A stretch of DNA of 64,000 nt, taken from positions 124,001 through 188,000 of the forward strand of contig NZ_JANKZF010000001.1 in assembly GCF_027568515.1 (NCBI RefSeq). Direction: 5' to 3'. The position numbers were made by a program, and so were the translations under genes. Positions 1 through 7,064 of this stretch are shown here, one piece after another. The DNA comes from Arthrobacter sp. HY1533 (lineage in GTDB: Bacteria > Actinomycetota > Actinomycetes > Actinomycetales > Micrococcaceae). Numbering within the stretch: the stretch's first letter is position 1; the number at the start of each line of letters is the position of its first letter. The notes beneath the pieces were generated by a model. The model made no database searches. It was not told the origin of the DNA and worked only from the letters and a program-made list of their open reading frames with translations.

Positions 1-23
1 AATGCGCACCGGTCACTTCGTTA

Positions 24-46
24 GATGGGTTCATCCCTTGGCATGA
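24..46 (+). repeat. Array palindrome, B-type copy
   Basis: Contains GGGTTCATCCC followed by TTGGCATGAC, matching the B-type copies at 2870, 3389 and 4188 (TTCATCCCTGGGCAGGAC). The left arm is poorly kept. First copy in the window, so the array probably continues upstream of base 1. Confidence 0.45.
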
Positions 47-207
47 CTGGCATTCTTGTGCCAACTGCAAGACTTGACCGGTGAACACGCGCCAGGTTGC
101 CACCCTGCCGGCCACTGACCATCGTGGCCCAGGGCTATGCCTGAGATTGGCGTGGAGAGCCCTGCTAGGCTCTATACCGCGAAGATCTGAACGTAACGGT
201 GGGGGAA

Positions 208-606
208 ATGAAGTCGAAGAAAATTATGGCCGTGACTGCGGTGGTCGGAACGATGGTGCTGACAGGCTGCGGTGTGTCGCCTGAAGCTGCAGGTGACAAC
301 ATCTCTACTCGCGTGGAGAACTGTATCGGGGGCTTCGAGAACATCTGGAATTCGACCCCTGTCGAGGGTGATGCGTCCGAACTTCCCCGGGAGACCGTGA
401 CGGTAGTGTCTGAGACAGGGCGGATTTTTGATGCCATGCGCAGGACACCGGACGGGACAGCAGAGGCCGTCGCACCAGAGGACATCAACTACAAGGTCCA
501 TGTAGATGATTCCTGGCCGAAGAACCATGCCATGGTGATTGACACCGCAACCGGCAAGGTCCTTGACACCATCAAGATCCCCGATGGTAGGAGCATATGT
601 GATTAG
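208..606 (+). CDS. Small lipoprotein, unknown function
   Basis: 132 aa. The N-terminus MKSKKIMAVTAVVG is a short signal peptide ending in the lipobox LTGC at about residues 18-21, so the product is predicted to be lipidated on Cys21 and anchored outside the membrane. The mature part is about 110 aa, acidic, without a domain I recognise. I chose ATG 208 rather than the GTG at 199 because it puts the signal peptide at the very start and the G-rich GGTGGGGG just upstream can serve as Shine-Dalgarno. It is a single-gene unit: the next gene is convergent and a palindrome copy (729-753) lies between them. One of three lipoproteins in the array. Confidence 0.75.
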   Translation: MKSKKIMAVTAVVGTMVLTGCGVSPEAAGDNISTRVENCIGGFENIWNSTPVEGDASELPRETVTVVSETGRIFDAMRRTPDGTAEAVAPEDINYKVHVDDSWPKNHAMVIDTATGKVLDTIKIPDGRSICD

Positions 607-728
607 GCGCTGGAATCGGCCAGAGCAATGAACAGTCGCCCACAGAGCTTCCTGGGTCGCGCGCCCATTCTGAACCGACACCGCAAAAACACCTGCTGGC
701 CCGTTACTGGGATGTTGGCGGTCCTTCT

Positions 729-753
729 CGAATGCGGAACCCTGCACGGGTAT
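729..753 (+). repeat. Array palindrome, degenerate copy
   Basis: CGAATGCGGAACC followed by CTGCACGGGTAT. The centre GCGGAACC and right arm CTGCACGGG fit the array consensus; the left arm is eroded. It lies between two convergent genes, 12 bases from the methyltransferase stop. Confidence 0.5.
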
Positions 754-763
754 CGTCGCCCCG

Positions 764-1396
764 CTACCCCTGCAGAATAAACATTCCGTCCGGAACCTCA
801 GTGGATTCTCGCAACCGGTTTGCCGAGAATACGCTCACGGACCACGGTGACTCGTCATGGAACGGGCTGAGATGCCAGTCCGAGAAACGATGGGAGAGGG
901 TCATTGATGACCCGGCCACTGCATTGTCCTGGTCCACGGGTCCGCCCTGGATGGCTGTGGTGGTTCCGACGATTAAGATACCGCCGGCCTCCAGCAGTTC
1001 TCCCACCTGGTCAAAGGTTGAGCGTAGGTCGTTTGCTGAAAGAAAGGCCGGAACGTTTCCGGACATGAGCACGACGTCGTAGGCCTGCGGCAAGCCGTTG
1101 AGTGCCAGGAGTTCCGGGGTGGCGTCGGCGGCAGCCATTTGGCGAAACCATGTCCGGTCATAGAGGTCGCCGGCAACTTCAAGTACCTCTGGCGTGGGAT
1201 CGATTCCGTACGCGGCGTGGCCACGGGCCCGCAGTCCGTTGACAGCATTCCCAATGCCGCATCCAATATCGAGGACCCGGGCGCATCGCTTGCTCATCAT
1301 GTCAATGAAACGTACGTCGACTTCCATGTCTGTGCCAGCATCTGCATGGTGGCGCATTTTCGCTGCATAACTCTCGTAGTCTCGCCCCGGGCTCAT
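764..1396 (-). CDS. Class I SAM-dependent methyltransferase
   Basis: 210 aa. Motif I VLDIGCGIGNAV (about residues 41-52) with the acidic GIDPTPEVLEVA (about 63-74) is the SAM-binding Rossmann signature, followed by a motif II/III-like YDVVLMSGNVPAFL and GGILIVGTTT. The order and length fit methyltransferase-11/25-type enzymes acting on small molecules, but nothing shows the substrate. It starts at ATG 1396 and stops close to the degenerate palindrome at 729. There is no co-transcribed partner, so it behaves as a stand-alone cassette. The methyltransferase fold is secure; a resistance or modification role would be a guess. Confidence 0.8.
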   Translation of the reverse strand: MSPGRDYESYAAKMRHHADAGTDMEVDVRFIDMMSKRCARVLDIGCGIGNAVNGLRARGHAAYGIDPTPEVLEVAGDLYDRTWFRQMAAADATPELLALNGLPQAYDVVLMSGNVPAFLSANDLRSTFDQVGELLEAGGILIVGTTTAIQGGPVDQDNAVAGSSMTLSHRFSDWHLSPFHDESPWSVSVFSANRLRESTEVPDGMFILQG

Positions 1397-1475
1397 GACC
1401 CCAGCCTCCCATGAAACACGCTGCGACTTGAGGAATCAGTGCACGGTGTCGGTTGCTACCCAAAAGCGCCATGTA

Positions 1476-1500
1476 CCTCAAGGAACCCTGAGTGCACAGT
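1476..1500 (+). repeat. Array palindrome, degenerate copy
   Basis: CTCAAGGAACCCTGAG then TGCACAG; the AGGAACC centre is kept and the arms are weak (CTCA/TGAG). It lies between the 3' end of the TmrB-like gene and the 5' end of the methyltransferase gene. Confidence 0.35.
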
Positions 1501-1536
1501 CATGTCGCGGTGTGGGCCACAACCAACGTTGGGAAG

Positions 1537-2061
1537 CTACGAGGCGTTGACGGACGCTACAATTTCCGACGCGGCCCGTGCCGGTGCGACCGCGCTGGTC
1601 TCGATGATGTGTGCTCCCCTTGCCAGCCAGCCTTGGAATGCTTCGGTGCAGGGGGTCAGGTAGCTGAATCGAAAGCCGAGGGGCCCATCACGGAGTCTTC
1701 CTGGATTTTTCCGTCGGAGGGCGCCTTGATCGGCGTGAAGCACGAAATGGCGCACCGGGATTCCGTAGGCGGCCAAACCGTGGCTGATCTCCCGCCAGTA
1801 TGACTCAGCCAGAACTGTCATCGGTATGACAAAGGTTCCCCCGGTGTAGTCAAGGATGCGCTGAGCCGTCTCGACGACAAGCGACCGCCACGGTGGCCAG
1901 TTCTGAAAATTGTCCATGTCGGGGAGCCCTGGGTGGACATCCATCGGGGTCTCGTCAACCTTTTCGGCGTCGAACACATGAGAATCAGGGAACAGCTGCG
2001 GAACGAAGGCAGCGGTGGTTGTCTTCCCGACGCCATGAATGTCGTTCAGCCATACGCTCAT
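1537..2061 (-). CDS. TmrB-like P-loop ATP-binding protein
   Basis: 174 aa. It begins MSVWLNDIHGVGKTTT, a Walker A motif (GVGKTT) at the extreme N-terminus, followed by VFDAEKVDE, NFQNWPPWR and GGTFVIPMTV. This order matches the TmrB family (Bacillus tunicamycin-resistance protein and relatives: Walker A, DPEK, DFQxxPLWR, IVPMTI). TmrB is a membrane-associated ATP-binding protein thought to bind the drug; whether this homologue gives resistance cannot be told from sequence. I chose ATG 2061 because the Walker A begins there; the longer frame upstream is not protein-like. The gene lies downstream of the membrane-protein gene at 2115 on the same strand, separated by 53 bases. Confidence 0.7.
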   Translation of the reverse strand: MSVWLNDIHGVGKTTTAAFVPQLFPDSHVFDAEKVDETPMDVHPGLPDMDNFQNWPPWRSLVVETAQRILDYTGGTFVIPMTVLAESYWREISHGLAAYGIPVRHFVLHADQGALRRKNPGRLRDGPLGFRFSYLTPCTEAFQGWLARGAHIIETSAVAPARAASEIVASVNAS

Positions 2062-2114
2062 CGGCTCATACCAACGGACCTGAAGCAGCCGGATCGCGTT
2101 GCGGACAAAGCTCG

Positions 2115-2591
2115 TCAGGACCCGGGCCCGCGTGCCTTGTCTCTTGTTTGAGTGCTGTTCCGGCACGACATGGCGACAAAGGTGATGACTGCGAGGGATA
2201 TCCCTGAAATGCACATTGTGTTGGCGATCGTGTACCCGGTATCGCCAAAGTAGCTTTGCGAATTTATCACCGCCGCAGGCCAAATCAATATCCAGATGAG
2301 ACAGTCAATCCAACAGGCCCACCGGTGGCCGTAGATCAGCAACAGAAAGGTGACGAGGGCGAGAACGGCAGCGAGTCCCGCCGAGACGATGACGATTGCT
2401 GGGCCCCTCGTAACGTCGTTGTCAACGGGCCAGAACATGGCCTCGTAGGTGGAAATCCGTTGTGCCAGGTCGGCGGAAACGACGATGGCAAGGTAGATCC
2501 CACCGACCACAATAGACAAATTGACGAGCTGCGACGCGACAACGGCAACGTTTCGAATAATCAATCGAGTACCTTGCGGTCCTGTGGCCAT
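2115..2591 (-). CDS. Four-helix membrane protein, paralogue of the 15778 gene
   Basis: 158 aa with about four hydrophobic segments. The block DNDVTRG followed later by HRWACWIDCLIWILIW is shared with the gene at 15778-16200 (DNDVTRG and NRWGCWIDVLIWLVMW), so two divergent members of one unnamed small membrane family sit 13 kb apart in the same array. Start ATG 2591 is supported by AGGGGGA five or six bases upstream; the in-frame ATG six codons earlier lacks this. The C-terminal tail (STQTRDKARGPGS) is hydrophilic. Function unknown. Confidence 0.7.
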   Translation of the reverse strand: MATGPQGTRLIIRNVAVVASQLVNLSIVVGGIYLAIVVSADLAQRISTYEAMFWPVDNDVTRGPAIVIVSAGLAAVLALVTFLLLIYGHRWACWIDCLIWILIWPAAVINSQSYFGDTGYTIANTMCISGISLAVITFVAMSCRNSTQTRDKARGPGS

Positions 2592-2649
2592 CGCGTCCCC
2601 CTGACACATGGTCTTGCTTCTAAACGCTCACTCTAGATGAGGTCAACGG

Positions 2650-2676
2650 TTCGCAAGGGAAACCCTTTGCGGAACA
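2650..2676 (+). repeat. Array palindrome
   Basis: TTCGCAAGGGAAACC then CTTTGCGGAACA. A near-perfect hairpin CGCAAGGG/CCTTTGCG, with GGAACA in place of GGGACA. It lies 59 bases upstream of the membrane-protein gene start. Confidence 0.7.
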
Positions 2677-2869
2677 AAATGACAACCGATGATGACTAGC
2701 TGGTGTGTGCAGCCACTCATGGCGACGCAGTGACCCCATATTGTGACACTTAGGCCGTCGAAACCGGAAGGTCGGCTTCAGATTGCTTCACGGTTGTCCG
2801 TTCCATAAGGGGCGCCGATGAGAGTACGCAGTCGGGCACTATTCCAAGTTCCAAGAAAACGAAATATTC

Positions 2870-2895
2870 CCCTGCAGAATCATCCCTGGGCAGGG
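2870..2895 (+). repeat. Array palindrome, B-type copy
   Basis: CCCTGCAGAATCATCC then CTGGGCAGGGTG. Arms CCTGC/GCAGG. Nearly identical over its left 18 bases to the copy at 3389, so the pair brackets the gene at 2930-3337. Confidence 0.65.
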
Positions 2896-2929
2896 TGTTT
2901 CGTCCTTCACCGTCTGAAAGGCTAGAACA

Positions 2930-3337
2930 ATGAGCCCGTTTTTCCAGCTGCCCCTTTGTATCGGCGTTTTCTGGTTGCTGCACGCATGCTTGCGCCTTCT
3001 CGGCCGCAAGGAGGCAAAGTACACCGCTTGGTTACTCCTGGCGGGCCTCCCCGTCATGGCAATCGTTTTTTTCCTGACGGGAATGGCTGCCGACGAACGT
3101 GATTCTTCCGGATCGTCATCAGGGCTGGCGGGCGGAGGGATCGTGGAGGCGATGTTCTTTGTGGAGTGCCTCATCCTTTGGGGCGTTACGGGTTTCGCTG
3201 AGACTATTCTCGTCCTCATCTCTTCCTCAAGGCCCGACAAAACCACAACCGTTGAAGCCGGGGCCCCGACCGACGGTGACATTGACGATGACACTGTCGG
3301 CCCCGGTTCAACTTCCAACCGCGAGGTGATCGCATAG
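2930..3337 (+). CDS. Small membrane protein, unknown function
   Basis: 135 aa. Two hydrophobic segments near the N-terminus (about residues 5-25 and 35-52) are followed by a Ser/Gly-rich loop, a third hydrophobic segment around FVECLILWGVTGFAETILVL, and an acidic tail. ATG 2930 has AAAGG eight bases upstream. The gene is flanked on both sides by B-type palindromes with the same CCCTGCAGAATCATCCCT core, the clearest one-gene-between-two-sites unit in the left part. A degenerate copy of its last 65 bases occurs at 4257-4321, about 75% identical by hand alignment. Function unknown. Confidence 0.65.
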   Translation: MSPFFQLPLCIGVFWLLHACLRLLGRKEAKYTAWLLLAGLPVMAIVFFLTGMAADERDSSGSSSGLAGGGIVEAMFFVECLILWGVTGFAETILVLISSSRPDKTTTVEAGAPTDGDIDDDTVGPGSTSNREVIA

Positions 3338-3388
3338 TCCAGGCGGCTCACGTCCAATAAAGTGGACCACTCTCCCCCGCTGGGACTC

Positions 3389-3415
3389 CCCTGCAGAATC
3401 ATCCCTAGATAGGGC
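3389..3415 (+). repeat. Array palindrome, B-type copy
   Basis: CCCTGCAGAATCATCCCT then AGATAGGGCGC; shares its left 18 bases with the copy at 2870. It lies downstream of the 2930-3337 gene. Confidence 0.65.
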
Positions 3416-3581
3416 GCTGCAAATTTCTCCAGCTGAGAAACTTGGAGCTGAACTCCCAGCCAGTTGCCGCCCTAGCCGCGCCTACGGCTACAGAGCCAAA
3501 GGAATGATCTGAAGTGCGTCGCCTGACACCAAGAGGTCCGTCTATACCTAGAAGCTTCCATGATGAATTAGAGAACAGATA

Positions 3582-4082
3582 GTGGTTTCTGAAATATCCG
3601 CCACCCTCGATTCGCCTGTCGTTGTGTCGAACCGCCGACGCCTTGGTTGGGGTGCCGCATTCTTGCTCATGGCCGCTATTTTTGGATCCGCCGTCGTCAT
3701 GTTGTGGTCTTGGGCCGAATCGCACACGGGTCAAATATTGCATTTCATGATGCCTCGTTGGCAGCTGCTGTTTCTTCTGCATTTCTTCACAATGGTCTTG
3801 CTTAGCACCTACTACATCAAGGTGTCGATCGAGGACGGCCAAAGTGTTGTGGTCAGTAGCGGGGTAATCGACCCTTCCACTTACAGCGTCTATACCCAGC
3901 GGTCCACCCACATCTACGAACATCACTCTGAAGGAAGGATAAGCACGAAATTTCCTGGTACGGGCTCCACAAAACCCTTCAAATCCGACCTTTGCGTTCT
4001 GGAAACCAACGCTGTAGATCTTCTGCTCACCTGCGGAGAAGTAATAGTTCGGCTCCCGAACTCAGCGATACGAAGCAACTGA
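3582..4082 (+). CDS. Two-helix membrane protein, unknown function
   Basis: 166 aa. Two transmembrane segments (LGWGAAFLLMAAIFGSAVVM at about 21-40 and WQLLFLLHFFTMVLLSTYY at about 60-78) are followed by a soluble C-terminal domain of about 85 residues. The start is a GTG with only a weak purine stretch upstream, so it is uncertain; no better in-frame ATG exists before the first helix. No family recognised. The gene stands alone between the palindrome at 3389 and the degenerate stretch at 4083-4532. Confidence 0.6.
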   Translation: MVSEISATLDSPVVVSNRRRLGWGAAFLLMAAIFGSAVVMLWSWAESHTGQILHFMMPRWQLLFLLHFFTMVLLSTYYIKVSIEDGQSVVVSSGVIDPSTYSVYTQRSTHIYEHHSEGRISTKFPGTGSTKPFKSDLCVLETNAVDLLLTCGEVIVRLPNSAIRSN

Positions 4083-4147
4083 CCTATCTGTTTCGACTCA
4101 TACGCCGGGCAGACGACCCCGGGTGTATGTTTTCCCTCCACGAGAGT

Positions 4148-4171
4148 GTTCCACTGCCAAGGAAGTGGAAC
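4148..4171. repeat. Perfect 8-bp inverted repeat hairpin
   Basis: GTTCCACT, 8-base loop, AGTGGAAC. There is no T-tract, so it is not an obvious terminator. A related weaker hairpin (GTCCA/TGGAC) sits in the equivalent position before the B-type palindrome at 3389. Confidence 0.55.
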
Positions 4172-4187
4172 ACAACCGTGGTCACCC

Positions 4188-4213
4188 GCCTGCAGGTTCA
4201 TCCCTGGGCAGGA
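4188..4213 (+). repeat. Array palindrome, B-type copy
   Basis: CCTGCAGGTTCATCC then CTGGGCAGGAC. Its right end GCAGGAC links the B-type to A-type copies such as 9349-9378 (TTGCAGGACAAC), so the two types look like variants of one element in the same orientation. Confidence 0.65.
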
Positions 4214-4256
4214 CGCATTACTCTGCACCAACTGAAAAAAGGCGCCATAATCCTCG

Positions 4257-4321
4257 ACCGTCCGTGACGTTGCCGATGACATCATCAGACCCGTTTCAAC
4301 TTGCAGCAGCGAGACGATCAC
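4257..4321 (+). pseudogene. Decayed duplicate of the 3' end of the 2930-3337 gene
   Basis: 65 bases align without gaps to 3269-3333, the last codons of the small membrane-protein gene, with about 16 mismatches by hand. There is no open frame. It suggests an earlier second copy of that gene, now decayed. Confidence 0.5.
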
Positions 4322-4391
4322 CGACTCCACGTCTCCCACTTCCCAGGAACTGGGACACTCCTCTGGTGGGACTTCCGCGCCAATGAGAGAC

Positions 4392-4445
4392 TGTCATTTT
4401 CAATACTCGTCCGCATGACCGCAAACGGAAGCCTCCGCGGGACAG
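4392..4445 (+). repeat. Array palindrome with extended left flank
   Basis: The palindrome is at 4419-4445 (ACCGCAAACGGAAGCC then TCCGCGGGACAGG). The preceding bases from 4392, TGTCATTTTCAATACTCG, are almost identical to those at 9313, TGTCATTTTCAGTACTCG, which also precede a palindrome. Confidence 0.7.
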
Positions 4446-4532
4446 GAGTACCTATTCCTAGTCGATTCAAGCTACATCGGGTAAGCCCATAACGATAGAA
4501 GTTGCGAGGGGTGTCCGCAGCGGCACTTCGTA

Positions 4533-4898
4533 CTATTGATCCTCGAATAGGAGTCGACTCCAGACAAGGGATTCAACTTTGGGTGCAGCATCGAACGCCC
4601 ATGACGTGACTACGGCGTGTGCGACTCGCATGTCTACCACTTTCGTGACGTAGTGCCGATCAGGGGTTCCTTCCCGACGCTCAACATCAAATGTTCCGTC
4701 ACTATTGCGCATGGACTGCACATAGGTTTGCCCCGTCGAATCGGCGAGTTCCTCGACGATCAAGAATGCCTCATCACCGCGTTCGACGTCCTCGATAAGC
4801 ATCAAGGGGAGATCTTCGGATGGGTCATCCCATGTTTGGCCCGATTCATTCTGTGCCCTTAGAACCGCTCCCAATTGCATCCTTTCTTGAGGTGCCAA
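4533..4898 (-). CDS. Hypothetical protein, unknown function
   Basis: 121 aa, acidic and soluble, with the readable core WDDPSEDLPLMLIEDVERG and a C-terminal VESLVWSRLLFEDQ. It has the size and look of small immunity-type proteins, but I recognise no motif that would support this. The start is uncertain: TTG 4898 or the ATG six codons later, which has AAAGG directly adjacent. It is separated from the GNAT gene upstream by 27 bases on the same strand and could be co-transcribed with it. No palindrome lies between these two genes, one of the few such gaps in the array. Confidence 0.55.
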   Translation of the reverse strand: MAPQERMQLGAVLRAQNESGQTWDDPSEDLPLMLIEDVERGDEAFLIVEELADSTGQTYVQSMRNSDGTFDVERREGTPDRHYVTKVVDMRVAHAVVTSWAFDAAPKVESLVWSRLLFEDQ

Positions 4899-4925
4899 AA
4901 CTAACCCATACCGGAAGTTTGCTGC

Positions 4926-5420
4926 TTAGGACGTACGGAGCATTCGGATTGATCGCACTCCGTCTTCGATTCTCACTGTCCCGTCATTGAGGAAGCCATA
5001 CTTTCGGTAGAAGGCTTGTGCGCGCGGATTTGGATCCGCGACCCAGAGTGAAGCGGGTGCTGTCGGGTCGATGACTGCATTGAGTAGATCCGCGCCTATG
5101 CCCGAACCGTGGAACGCGGTGTACACGTAGAGGAGAAACAACTGTCGTGGCGCGGTGGCATCTTCATCAGCAGGGCCTGACATTGCAATACCGACTAGTG
5201 TGCCTCCATGCGAAGCAACAGCGACAGTGTTCTGACTGTACTTTGGATCGGTTAAGGCTGCCTCCCAGAACTTCTTTCGCCAGCCCAAGAGAGAAGGATC
5301 GTCCAATACAGCGTCACTTATCAGTCCCCGGTAAGTTTCTTGCCAAGTGTCCACATGGACTCTCGCCAGACCTTGGACATCCTTTAGCTCAGCTCCGCGG
5401 ACTTCAAAATCGGTTGTCAT
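4926..5420 (-). CDS. GNAT family N-acetyltransferase
   Basis: 164 aa. The acetyl-CoA-binding motif A is visible as LFLLYVYTAFHGSGIGADLL (Q/RxxGxG/A variant, about residues 96-115), followed by motif B NPRAQAFYRKYGF (about 134-146). The N-terminal VRGAELKDVQGLARVHVDTW and ETYRGLI are typical of the RimI/WecD-like subgroup. It would transfer an acetyl group from acetyl-CoA to an amine; the substrate cannot be predicted. ATG 5420 begins the canonical MTTDFEVRGA; the longer frame adds an unlikely extension. One of four GNATs in the array. Confidence 0.85.
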   Translation of the reverse strand: MTTDFEVRGAELKDVQGLARVHVDTWQETYRGLISDAVLDDPSLLGWRKKFWEAALTDPKYSQNTVAVASHGGTLVGIAMSGPADEDATAPRQLFLLYVYTAFHGSGIGADLLNAVIDPTAPASLWVADPNPRAQAFYRKYGFLNDGTVRIEDGVRSIRMLRTS

Positions 5421-5564
5421 TGCCCAACTGTACCTGTGCCGGCACAGCAGCAATCAAGGGTGTTCGGGAGCGCGGTGCAAAGGCCACAGCCATGTCACGC
5501 AAGCCGATCCGGCTCCGAGCCATTGAATCCCCAAATCAACTGTGGCAGTGAGATCGATGCTTCC

Positions 5565-5593
5565 GTCCGTTGGGGTATCCCCTACGGGACAGC
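5565..5593 (+). repeat. Array palindrome
   Basis: GTCCGTTGGGGTATCC then CCTACGGGACAGC. The right arm CCTACGGGACAGC is canonical; TATCC replaces the usual GGAACC. The hairpin core GGGG/CCCC is kept. Confidence 0.7.
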
Positions 5594-5755
5594 TATGCAT
5601 ACGCTGACCGTGTCACTCGCGACTCCAGCATCAGCGGGAAGGAGTTCCGTGTCCCGGATGTCACTGGCGTCACCGAGGGCGGCGAAGTGTTACCCATCCA
5701 CCCAGAAGCCGTAGCTACAATCTTCGAGGAGATTGGCCGACAACCAGAGAGTTGA
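5570..5755 (+). pseudogene. Gene fragment abutting a palindrome
   Basis: 61 codons. From about codon 15 the frame reads like real protein (EFRVPDVTGVTEGGEVLPI, then FEEIGRQPES) and ends at a TGA. The first codons are the right half of the palindrome translated (TACGGGACAGC), so the original 5' end is missing and the coding part begins at the repeat. The only start available is a TTG inside the repeat, with no Shine-Dalgarno. The most likely reading is the 3' remnant of a gene cut at the site; a small real gene starting at the TTG is less likely. Confidence 0.4.
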
Positions 5756-5817
5756 ATCAGCGAGGCAGCGCGCATCTTGGGGCCACGCTGATTCTCGCAT
5801 TCAAGGCACTCATGAGT

Positions 5818-6408
5818 TCATCCGACGAGGTGGCCCACGGCATACAGCGCCTGGCAGATCAGGAATAACGACGGCGGCGAAAGGTACAGCCAGTATTTGG
5901 CAGTCTTGAGTCTCGTTGATTCCGGTTCCCACACCAGTCTTGTGCGGACGATTCCGGCGAGGGGCATGGAAAGAGCGACGGACAGAATCGGTGACAGGAT
6001 ACCCGCCCACATAGCAACCTGTCCCACCGTTGAAGACGTTTCGAGTGCCAAGGACAGCCCCAAGACGAGAATAACGCCAGCCAGTAGTCCATAGCTGATA
6101 AAAATCAGCACAACCATCACACTGGGGGCCGCGAAGTTCCCGTTCTTGTCCCGTACTGTGCAGAGATAGCCAAATCCGGGCAGCGACATCAAGAAGGCCA
6201 AGCCAATTAGGGCGCCAAGATAGGGCGTTGCGCCCCCGCCAGAGTGGATCAAGATTTGGGAGGAAACGGCTAGGGTCCAGACCACGTAGATGATGAGGAG
6301 CGCTGTGGATGCGGTGGCCCTCAGAAGCGCAATGCTGTGGCGGGAGATTTGGGCAACGACTGTGCCGCGGTCCGCTTCGGTAGTCATTGCATCGTGAGGT
6401 TGATCCAT
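5818..6408 (-). CDS. Multi-pass membrane protein, unknown function
   Basis: 196 aa with five to six hydrophobic segments (for example STALLIIYVVWTLAVSSQIL, LGALIGLAFLMSLPGFGYL, VMVVLIFISYGLLAGVILVL and LYLSPPSLFLICQALYAV). It begins MDQPHDAMTTEAD; the second Met (codon 8) is an alternative. No transporter signature or catalytic motif is visible. It lies 36 bases downstream of the lipoprotein gene on the same strand and may share its transcript. Confidence 0.65.
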   Translation of the reverse strand: MDQPHDAMTTEADRGTVVAQISRHSIALLRATASTALLIIYVVWTLAVSSQILIHSGGGATPYLGALIGLAFLMSLPGFGYLCTVRDKNGNFAAPSVMVVLIFISYGLLAGVILVLGLSLALETSSTVGQVAMWAGILSPILSVALSMPLAGIVRTRLVWEPESTRLKTAKYWLYLSPPSLFLICQALYAVGHLVG

Positions 6409-6444
6409 GCTGGGTACCTTTGGTCATCGTTGGCTGGTGGTGGC

Positions 6445-6843
6445 CTATTTTTCTAGCAGATTTGCTGTCCCGAAAGCCTCCCGGGTGTCGGCGTTGTAGA
6501 TGGTGGGTTCATTGACGACGTTGTCTCCAGCTGCATTCTTTGTCATAGTCCCCGTGCTCACGGTCACATGCAGTTCAGCCCCAGCGCTCGTGGAAAAGTC
6601 TATTAATTCCAGAGTCAGGCTATCGGGAGTCTGGGTAATGATTACCTCGCCGCTTGTTGGAACAGCCTGAGAAAAGTATGTTCCGGCCAGGGTCCTAGAA
6701 AGTGGTGCGGTAGCACTTGGGCTGGAGCTTACTGACTCCAGAGTGGGGCTCTGGCCTGTCTTGATAGGTGCTGTCTCCATCGTGCAGCCCGAGACAGACC
6801 AAGTGAAAATGATCCCAGCCGCGAGTATTCGAACAAATTTCAT
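6445..6843 (-). CDS. Small lipoprotein, unknown function
   Basis: 132 aa. Signal peptide MKFVRILAAGIIFTW ends in the lipobox VSGC (Cys20). A Ser/Thr/Pro-rich linker follows, then a compact C-terminal part with TYFSQAVPTSGEVIITQTP and DSLTLELIDFSTS. The predicted product is an extracytoplasmic membrane-anchored lipoprotein. It has its own palindrome about 80 bases upstream (6919-6949). No family recognised. Confidence 0.7.
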   Translation of the reverse strand: MKFVRILAAGIIFTWSVSGCTMETAPIKTGQSPTLESVSSSPSATAPLSRTLAGTYFSQAVPTSGEVIITQTPDSLTLELIDFSTSAGAELHVTVSTGTMTKNAAGDNVVNEPTIYNADTREAFGTANLLEK

Positions 6844-6918
6844 AGTTCCCCAAATTAGTTACAGGTCGAGCGGTTGATCTTCAATACATCGAAACACAGC
6901 AAACCTACGCTTTGCATC

Positions 6919-6949
6919 ACCCCGTAGGTGGAGCCGTCTATGGGTGACG
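6919..6949 (+). repeat. Array palindrome
   Basis: ACCCCGTAGGTGGAGCC then GTCTATGGGTGACGT. Left arm CCCGTAG is intact, the centre is GTGGAGC and the right arm is CTATGGGTGAC. It lies between two minus-strand genes. Confidence 0.65.
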
Positions 6950-7064
6950 TTGCGGGTCACTTATTTGACGAGACGATGGCAGAGGAGGGGACACGGATTC
7001 CGTTGGCCCTGGTCAAGTCTGATCTGGAGCTGAGTTGGTGGTTCGAATTGTTGCCTCTGCAGGT

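Larger units (their letters stand above)
2592..2929. other. Intergenic stretch with two palindromes
   Basis: 338 bases with no convincing gene on either strand. They hold an A-type palindrome (2650-2676) and a B-type palindrome (2870-2895), so the DNA between them may be an empty or decayed cassette. Confidence 0.5.
4083..4532. other. Gene-free stretch rich in repeat debris
   Basis: 450 bases without a supportable gene. They contain a hairpin with arms GTTCCACT/AGTGGAAC (4148-4171), a B-type palindrome (4188-4213), a decayed copy of the 3' end of the 2930 gene (4257-4321), a hairpin with arms TCCCA/TGGGA followed by TGGTGGGAC (about 4331-4372), and an A-type palindrome with an extended left flank (4392-4445). 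It looks like stacked remains of several cassettes. Confidence 0.55.
5421..5817. other. Intergenic stretch with palindrome and gene remnant
   Basis: 397 bases between two minus-strand genes. They contain a palindrome (5565-5593) and, starting inside it, a 61-codon + strand frame that looks like the tail of a gene. Confidence 0.5.

Noticed and set aside
4331-4372. A further palindrome copy split by an insertion (CCCAGGAAC ... CTCTGGTGGGAC)
   Set aside because: The halves fit the consensus only if about 12 bases are removed; too weak to list as a copy.
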